Below, piece after piece: positions 33,927 through 37,804 of a DNA stretch of 37,804 nucleotides; the first letter of the stretch is position 1; each line of letters begins with the position of its first letter. Both the position numbers and the translations under genes were made by a program. Source of the DNA: Cognatundibacterium luofuense (GTDB lineage Bacteria > Pseudomonadota > Gammaproteobacteria > Burkholderiales > Burkholderiaceae_D); assembly GCF_018139685.1 (NCBI RefSeq), contig NZ_JAGSPN010000020.1, positions 1 through 37,804 of the forward strand. Reading direction: 5' to 3'. The notes beneath the pieces are model-generated. The model did no database searches, was not told the DNA's origin, and was given only the letters and a program-made list of their open reading frames with translations.

Positions 33927-34861
33927 TTGAGTTGTACCCTGGGGTCGACTGCCTGATACAGTAAATCAGTCAGCAGGTTAAACAGCATGGTGGCCGCGGC
34001 CACGCAAACAGTAATGGCTTTGATGACGGGAAAATCGCTGCGCTCAACTGCCAGAATGACTTCGCGTCCTATGCCCGGAATTGAAAAGAAGCGTTCAATC
34101 AGGAAGGCGCCAATCAGTAAGGCAGGCAGATTCGACATCACATGCGTCAGTATCGGAATGGCTGCATTCCGCAGCACATGCACCCAGCGTATGCGATGTT
34201 CCGACAGCCCTTTGGCGCGCGCTGTACGCACATAATCCTGATTCACTTCATCCAGCACAAAGGTACGGAACAAACGCAGATTCGGCGCCAGACCAACCAT
34301 CAACGCAATCAGGATCGGCAGTGCTGCGTAACGAATCAGATTTTCTGAAAATGCATTACCCCAGCCTTGTACCGGAAACCAGCCAAGCTGATAAGCGAAA
34401 AAATATTGACCGAGAATGATATACACCAGAATACTGACCGACATACCGGCAGTGCAGGCAATCATTACAGCGCGGTCGGTAAGGCTGCCACGGCGGAATG
34501 CAATGACCAGTGCCAGCGCAACAGCCAGCAGCGTTTCCAGAATCGTCAGCGGAATTAATACGGTCAGCGAAGGGCCCAGCCGGGTCGCAATTAAATGCGA
34601 GACAGCTTCGCCGGTACTCCAGCTGTTACCGAAATCCAGATGCACAATTTGCTGAATAAAAATCCAGAGCTGAATATAGTAGGGCTGATCTACGCCGAGC
34701 TGACGGCGGATATTCGCAATTTGTTCGGGACTGGAAATTTTTCCGGCCAGAATATACGCCGGATCACCACCAACCCAGTTGAACAGGAAAAACACCAGCA
34801 GGATTACGCCCAGCATGGTGGGAATCATTTGCCATATCCGGCGCAGCAGGTAAGCACTCAT
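33923..34861 (-). CDS. Peptide-type ABC transporter permease (DppB/YejB-like)
   Basis: A 312-aa permease. The N-terminus YLLRRIWQMIPTMLGVILLVFFL is the DppB family start, followed by GDPAYILAG and LGVDQPYYIQ. About six membrane helices. The cytoplasmic loop ARAKGLSEHRIRWVHVLRNA docks the ATPase. IERFFSIPGIGREVI is also conserved. It pairs with the next gene's permease to form the channel. 74 bp separate it from the binding-protein gene upstream; no terminator is seen in that gap. Confidence 0.93.
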   Translation of the reverse strand: MSAYLLRRIWQMIPTMLGVILLVFFLFNWVGGDPAYILAGKISSPEQIANIRRQLGVDQPYYIQLWIFIQQIVHLDFGNSWSTGEAVSHLIATRLGPSLTVLIPLTILETLLAVALALVIAFRRGSLTDRAVMIACTAGMSVSILVYIILGQYFFAYQLGWFPVQGWGNAFSENLIRYAALPILIALMVGLAPNLRLFRTFVLDEVNQDYVRTARAKGLSEHRIRWVHVLRNAAIPILTHVMSNLPALLIGAFLIERFFSIPGIGREVILAVERSDFPVIKAITVCVAAATMLFNLLTDLLYQAVDPRVQLK

Positions 34862-34935
34862 ATATGTATGAAGAAAAATATTAAGCCGGGGTTGAGTGAG
34901 AATGAAACCGGAATGTCGTCACAACATCACTGTCA

Positions 34936-36768
34936 TCAGCGTTTGGTATCCAGATCCAGATCCAGATACGGCCACTCTATATGCATGACCGGATGTTTCT
35001 GATAACCAATGACGCGCGGCTGAGCCAGCATATTAAAGTAACGTGCAAATCCTATGCGCTGTGCTGAGTAAGCTTCCATCAGCCGTGCCATTTTGTGATA
35101 CAGCGCATCACGCTCCGGCCCGGCTGGTAAGCGCTGGCTTTGCTCATACAGTTTGTCAAACTCCGGAAGGCTGACACAGCCATTGTTATTCAGATGAATA
35201 TTTTTTCCATAAAACAATTGCATGAAATTGTCGCCATCCGGATAGTCTGCCATCCACGGGGAAATGCGTTGCTTCAGCTGACACTGCTTTTCGGCTTTCA
35301 GAATTTCACTGAACGGACGGAAATCAGTCTCCATGCGAATGCTTAGTCTGTCATAAGTTTTTTTCCAGACTTCCGCCTGCAAATGTCCACGGGATTCAGT
35401 TTGTGAAGTAAAACGGATCACAAGCGGACTGCCATCCGGCAAGGTACGGTAACCATCAGCCCCTTTTTTGTAGCCGAAGCGATCAAGCAGCGCATTGGCG
35501 GCAGCCGGATTGTACTGAATGCTGCTTTTGTATTGCGGATCATGTCCTACAACGCCGGGCGGAACAGGGAATTGCAGCGGAATGGCCTGACCGTTATCGA
35601 CGATACGGATTTCTTCTTCCACCTGATGCGCCATCGCAATTGCACGGCGCAGCGCGATCTTTTCTTTACTCAGGCCACCCAGCACCGGATCCTGCATATT
35701 CCAGTAATAAATGGTCAGTTCCGGTGAAATAATGCGCGATAACTGTACGCCTTTGCTGGCAAATTCCGGTTTCAGTTTGCCATCCTGCAGCACTTGCGGT
35801 GCGAGGCCGCCATACAACTGAAATAAGTCCGTTTCATCTTTTTGAAATGCCAGCAGGCGTGACTGATCCTCCAGTATGACTTGCACAATGACTTTACCAA
35901 TCTGCGGTATCCGTTTGCCTTTCATCTGGCGCGCAATTTTTTGTTTTTCAGGGTCAGCGCCGGGATCGGAGTCCCAGTAGTGCTCGCGATAGCCGGGATT
36001 GGCTTCCAGCACCATACGGCTGCCGCGCACCCATTCGGTCAGACGGTAAGGGCCGCTGCCTACCGGATTCGCCATGACCTGACCTTGCCCGTCGCGGTAT
36101 TTCTCGACCACTTCACGCGCAACTGCGGAAGTCGCGGTGTATGCCAGAATCATCGGCAGATTGTAGTCAGGACGATGCAAGCGAATTTTCAGCGTGTAAG
36201 GATCGGAGGCTTGCAAACCGGGAACAATGGCGTCGTAATCAAACTTCCCGGTTTTACGTGCTTTTTCTGCCAGCTCATCCAGACCAATAATTTTGCCCTC
36301 CAGCAGCCAGCGATGCGAGGACGCGATCGCCGGATCCATTAATCGCATCAGTGAATAGATGAAATCCTTTGCCTGCAGTTCGCGTTCTTTACCTTTGAAT
36401 GCGGGGTCCGGCGTGAAGTGCAGTCCTTTACGTAAGCGTATGGTGTAGGTAAGTCCATCGTCACTGATTTCCGGTAAAGCGGCGGCAGCTTCAGGAATGA
36501 TGCGTGCAGGGGATGCAAGGTAGTCGTAGCCATAAAGACGTTCAAACACAGCTTCTATAATCGCATTCGAATACAGATCGCGTGCTGCTGCAGGATCAAA
36601 ACCTGTTTCTGCCACTGGGAACACGGTGCGAAGCACCTTCGCCGGATCAGCAAAGCGGTCTTGCGCTGCCATACTTTGTACCGGAGTGCCGCAGGCCAGA
36701 ATCAGCGTGCCGAGTAATAACAGGGTTTGACGTCGTAACACGGGCACGGCGGACAGAGGCAATTTCAT
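34936..36768 (-). CDS. Peptide-type ABC transporter substrate-binding protein (SBP family 5)
   Basis: A 610-aa family 5 solute-binding protein (DppA/OppA/YejA class). A signal peptide covers residues 1-35 and ends SMAA; a Cys at ILAC is a poor lipobox, so a soluble periplasmic form is likelier. FDPAAARDLYSNAIIEAVFERLYGYD and GLTYTIRLRKGLHFTPDPAF, cited as IIEAVFERLYGYD and LTYTIRLRKGLHF, are the family's N-terminal blocks, and NPVGSGPYRLTEW follows. The ligand is not evident: related YejA proteins take peptides, including modified ones. Start ATG 36768; a GTG three codons earlier is possible. It is first in the four-gene operon and has a long upstream gap with dyad-symmetric sites. Confidence 0.92.
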   Translation of the reverse strand: MKLPLSAVPVLRRQTLLLLGTLILACGTPVQSMAAQDRFADPAKVLRTVFPVAETGFDPAAARDLYSNAIIEAVFERLYGYDYLASPARIIPEAAAALPEISDDGLTYTIRLRKGLHFTPDPAFKGKERELQAKDFIYSLMRLMDPAIASSHRWLLEGKIIGLDELAEKARKTGKFDYDAIVPGLQASDPYTLKIRLHRPDYNLPMILAYTATSAVAREVVEKYRDGQGQVMANPVGSGPYRLTEWVRGSRMVLEANPGYREHYWDSDPGADPEKQKIARQMKGKRIPQIGKVIVQVILEDQSRLLAFQKDETDLFQLYGGLAPQVLQDGKLKPEFASKGVQLSRIISPELTIYYWNMQDPVLGGLSKEKIALRRAIAMAHQVEEEIRIVDNGQAIPLQFPVPPGVVGHDPQYKSSIQYNPAAANALLDRFGYKKGADGYRTLPDGSPLVIRFTSQTESRGHLQAEVWKKTYDRLSIRMETDFRPFSEILKAEKQCQLKQRISPWMADYPDGDNFMQLFYGKNIHLNNNGCVSLPEFDKLYEQSQRLPAGPERDALYHKMARLMEAYSAQRIGFARYFNMLAQPRVIGYQKHPVMHIEWPYLDLDLDTKR

Positions 36769-36973
36769 GGGCAGCACTTTCAGTGGTGTCAGGCGAATGA
36801 TTTGTAACTGTTTGTGTGCTCTCTGGATGGATCAGATCCCAAAGGATGCGGTGATCGTCACCAGTCTGAGCGGAAAGGCATAAACATAGCCTAACTGTCG
36901 GTGCTTGCAAAACGGCTTTGGCGGAGGCAGGGATGCCAGGATGTGCACCGGTGGTGCGGTCATGCCAGTTTGA

Positions 36974-36990
36974 TGCACGGAACGGGTGCA
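36974..36990. promoter_or_regulatory. NtrC-like dyad site
   Basis: TGCACGGAACGGGTGCA matches the 17-bp TGCACC-N5-GGTGCA consensus at 11 of 12 positions. A weaker partner, TGCACCGGTGGTGC with a 3-bp centre, lies 30 bp away at 36944. Confidence 0.4.
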
Positions 36991-37356
36991 GAGTGTTGTT
37001 TTTTAATGTTAGTTTTGTTGTAATGCATTAAAACCACGCTGCAGCACACCCTAATTTTTGTGCGATTTTCGGCTGAAAATCAGGCTTGGCGGGAATTTTA
37101 TTTTGTTGCTTGATGTTAATTTCGAATAATTACTCAATCTGCGGACCGGCACTTGCTGGTGCACCAAAAAAATGCTGCAAAGCACAAAATTATAGGTTTC
37201 CGTTTCAGGATTTTTTTTGGCAAAATGCCTCCCTGTTGTTTTTACGGGAAATGCGGCGTGTTTAGAGTTGACAGTCACAGACTGGAAATGATTCTATGCG
37301 CCTTCCGAAAAAAAGCTGTGTTACTTGATTTGCCGGATCTGTGTCATTTTTTATAA

Positions 37357-37375
37357 ATGTTACATCCGGTAACAT
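37357..37375. repeat. 19-bp inverted repeat, possible operator
   Basis: Perfect arms ATGTTAC and GTAACAT around ATCCG. Resembles operators of dimeric repressors; T tract too weak for a terminator. Confidence 0.5.
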
Positions 37376-37631
37376 GCTTTTCCTGCGATTTTTCACTTTC
37401 CTGGCACGACGTTTGCTCAACGTCAGGCTAAGTTTGCAGTGCCTACCGGCCTGTTCGCGTTCACGCCAGATTCCGGGCTGCTGAAATTATTCAGTGTTCC
37501 GCCAGCCTTAGTACGCGAAATCCGGATTTCCGGTGCCGGTGTGTCTGTGACCCTGTTTTCCAAGAATACTTTGCGTGGAACCCGAATTTTCAGGCCCGCT
37601 ACGCTTTGTAATCTTTTTTTGTGTGAGCGGT

Positions 37632-37647
37632 TCTGATCCAGATCAGA
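37632..37647. repeat. 16-bp palindrome just upstream of tonB
   Basis: TCTGATC-CA-GATCAGA, perfect 7-bp arms, ending 20 bp before the tonB Shine-Dalgarno. Confidence 0.55.
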
Positions 37648-37666
37648 CAGCAGATCTAGTGGTTTT

Positions 37667-37673
37667 GGAGGAG
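37667..37673 (+). promoter_or_regulatory. Strong Shine-Dalgarno of tonB
   Basis: GGAGGAG, 5 nt before ATG 37679. It supports a real gene start although only 42 codons are in the window. Confidence 0.85.
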
Positions 37674-37678
37674 TATTA

Positions 37679-37804
37679 ATGGATTTTTCAAATCGCCAGC
37701 AAGAGCCGGGCAAGAAGTTTCTCGGCATAGGGCTGGTCATCGCATTTCACGCGATACTTGTGTACGCGTTACTGAACGGTCTCGGACATAAAATCGTCCA
37801 GATC
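37679..37804 (+). CDS. tonB: TonB energy-transducing protein, N-terminal part (runs off window)
   Basis: The first 42 codons of an inner-membrane protein: MDFSNRQQEPGKKF, a short cytoplasmic start, then a single hydrophobic helix LGIGLVIAFHAILVYALLNG. That helix contains the His of the TonB S-H-type transmembrane face (AFH), and KIVQI follows. This is the usual start of betaproteobacterial TonB, which couples the proton-motive force via ExbB-ExbD to outer-membrane receptors. The rest, including the Pro-rich linker and C-terminal domain, lies beyond the window. Start is fixed by a GGAGGAG site. A palindrome lies just upstream. Confidence 0.75.
   Translation, partial: MDFSNRQQEPGKKFLGIGLVIAFHAILVYALLNGLGHKIVQI

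Larger units (their letters stand above)
36769..37678. other. Regulatory-looking gap between the peptide transporter and tonB
   Basis: A 910-bp divergent gap with no credible gene. It contains NtrC-like dyads (36944-36957, 36974-36990, 37158-37177), TTTTAATG/CATTAAAA arms at 37001-37033, a TTGACA at 37267-37272, an inverted repeat at 37357-37375 and a palindrome at 37632-37647. Confidence 0.6.

Noticed and set aside
36769-37678. Fur box controlling tonB
   Set aside because: GAAATGATTCTAT near 37287 is too far from the GATAATGATAATCATTATC pattern.
37423-37740. 105-codon minus-strand frame over the tonB start
   Set aside because: It overlaps the well-supported tonB start and has no ribosome site or recognisable motif.

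Overview
The window looks like chromosomal DNA of a betaproteobacterium (order Burkholderiales). The style of the minor-pilin cluster, TonB, FabI, Mrp and the tRNA genes suggests Oxalobacteraceae, but the genus is inference. No rRNA, CRISPR array, phage or transposase gene is visible. All similarity calls are from memory of protein families, because no search could be run.

Layout. (1) 1-670 holds two decayed minus-strand gene fragments: a 5'-truncated PagL-like lipid A deacylase and the C-terminal piece of a vanadium-dependent haloperoxidase. (2) 929-8161 is a tightly packed type IV pilus minor-pilin operon, pilV-pilW-pilX-pilY1-pilE-fimT, with ATGA overlaps between the first four genes. (3) 8467-12973 is a small polysaccharide-type cluster: an undecaprenyl diphosphate synthase away from its usual cdsA/dxr neighbours, a bifunctional GDP-mannose pyrophosphorylase/phosphomannose isomerase, a Wzx-like flippase and a family 2 glycosyltransferase. 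(4) 13210-15389 is mrp/apbC overlapping ribD. (5) 15574-18803 is a translation block: two identical tRNA-Pro genes and a pseudouridine synthase on the minus strand, then gltX, tRNA-Ala and three identical tRNA-Glu genes on the plus strand. (6) 19564-25281 is on the minus strand: an uncharacterised protein with a Cys-Gly-Ser-Ser repeat tail, a chloramphenicol-acetyltransferase-like protein, transaldolase and selD as an abutting pair, and a DEAD-box RNA helicase with a Gly/Arg-rich tail. (7) 25603-29638 has a BcsZ-like endoglucanase diverging from a molybdate transport operon, modA-(TOBE protein)-modB-modC. (8) 29738-36768 is on the minus strand: fabI and a four-gene peptide-type ABC transporter operon (binding protein, two permeases, fused double ATPase). 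(9) 36769-37678 is a 0.9-kb regulatory-looking gap before the start of tonB, which runs off the window.

Genes that work together: the pilins and PilY1 build a pilus tip; UppS supplies the lipid carrier and ManC the GDP-mannose that a flippase and glycosyltransferase could use; GltX charges the tRNA-Glu encoded beside it; ModABC plus the TOBE protein import and bind molybdate.

Points most worth a second look: a degenerate intergenic repeat of about 85 bp found in at least four gaps; a BcsZ homologue with Asn where the family has its catalytic-base Asp; the Cys-repeat-tailed protein; a terminator-like hairpin whose T tract directly abuts the start codon of the acetyltransferase gene; the selD/tal junction; and dyad-symmetric sites ahead of the peptide transporter and tonB. 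Nothing here amounts to a clearly new multi-gene system. The Cys-tail protein is the best candidate for an undescribed function.
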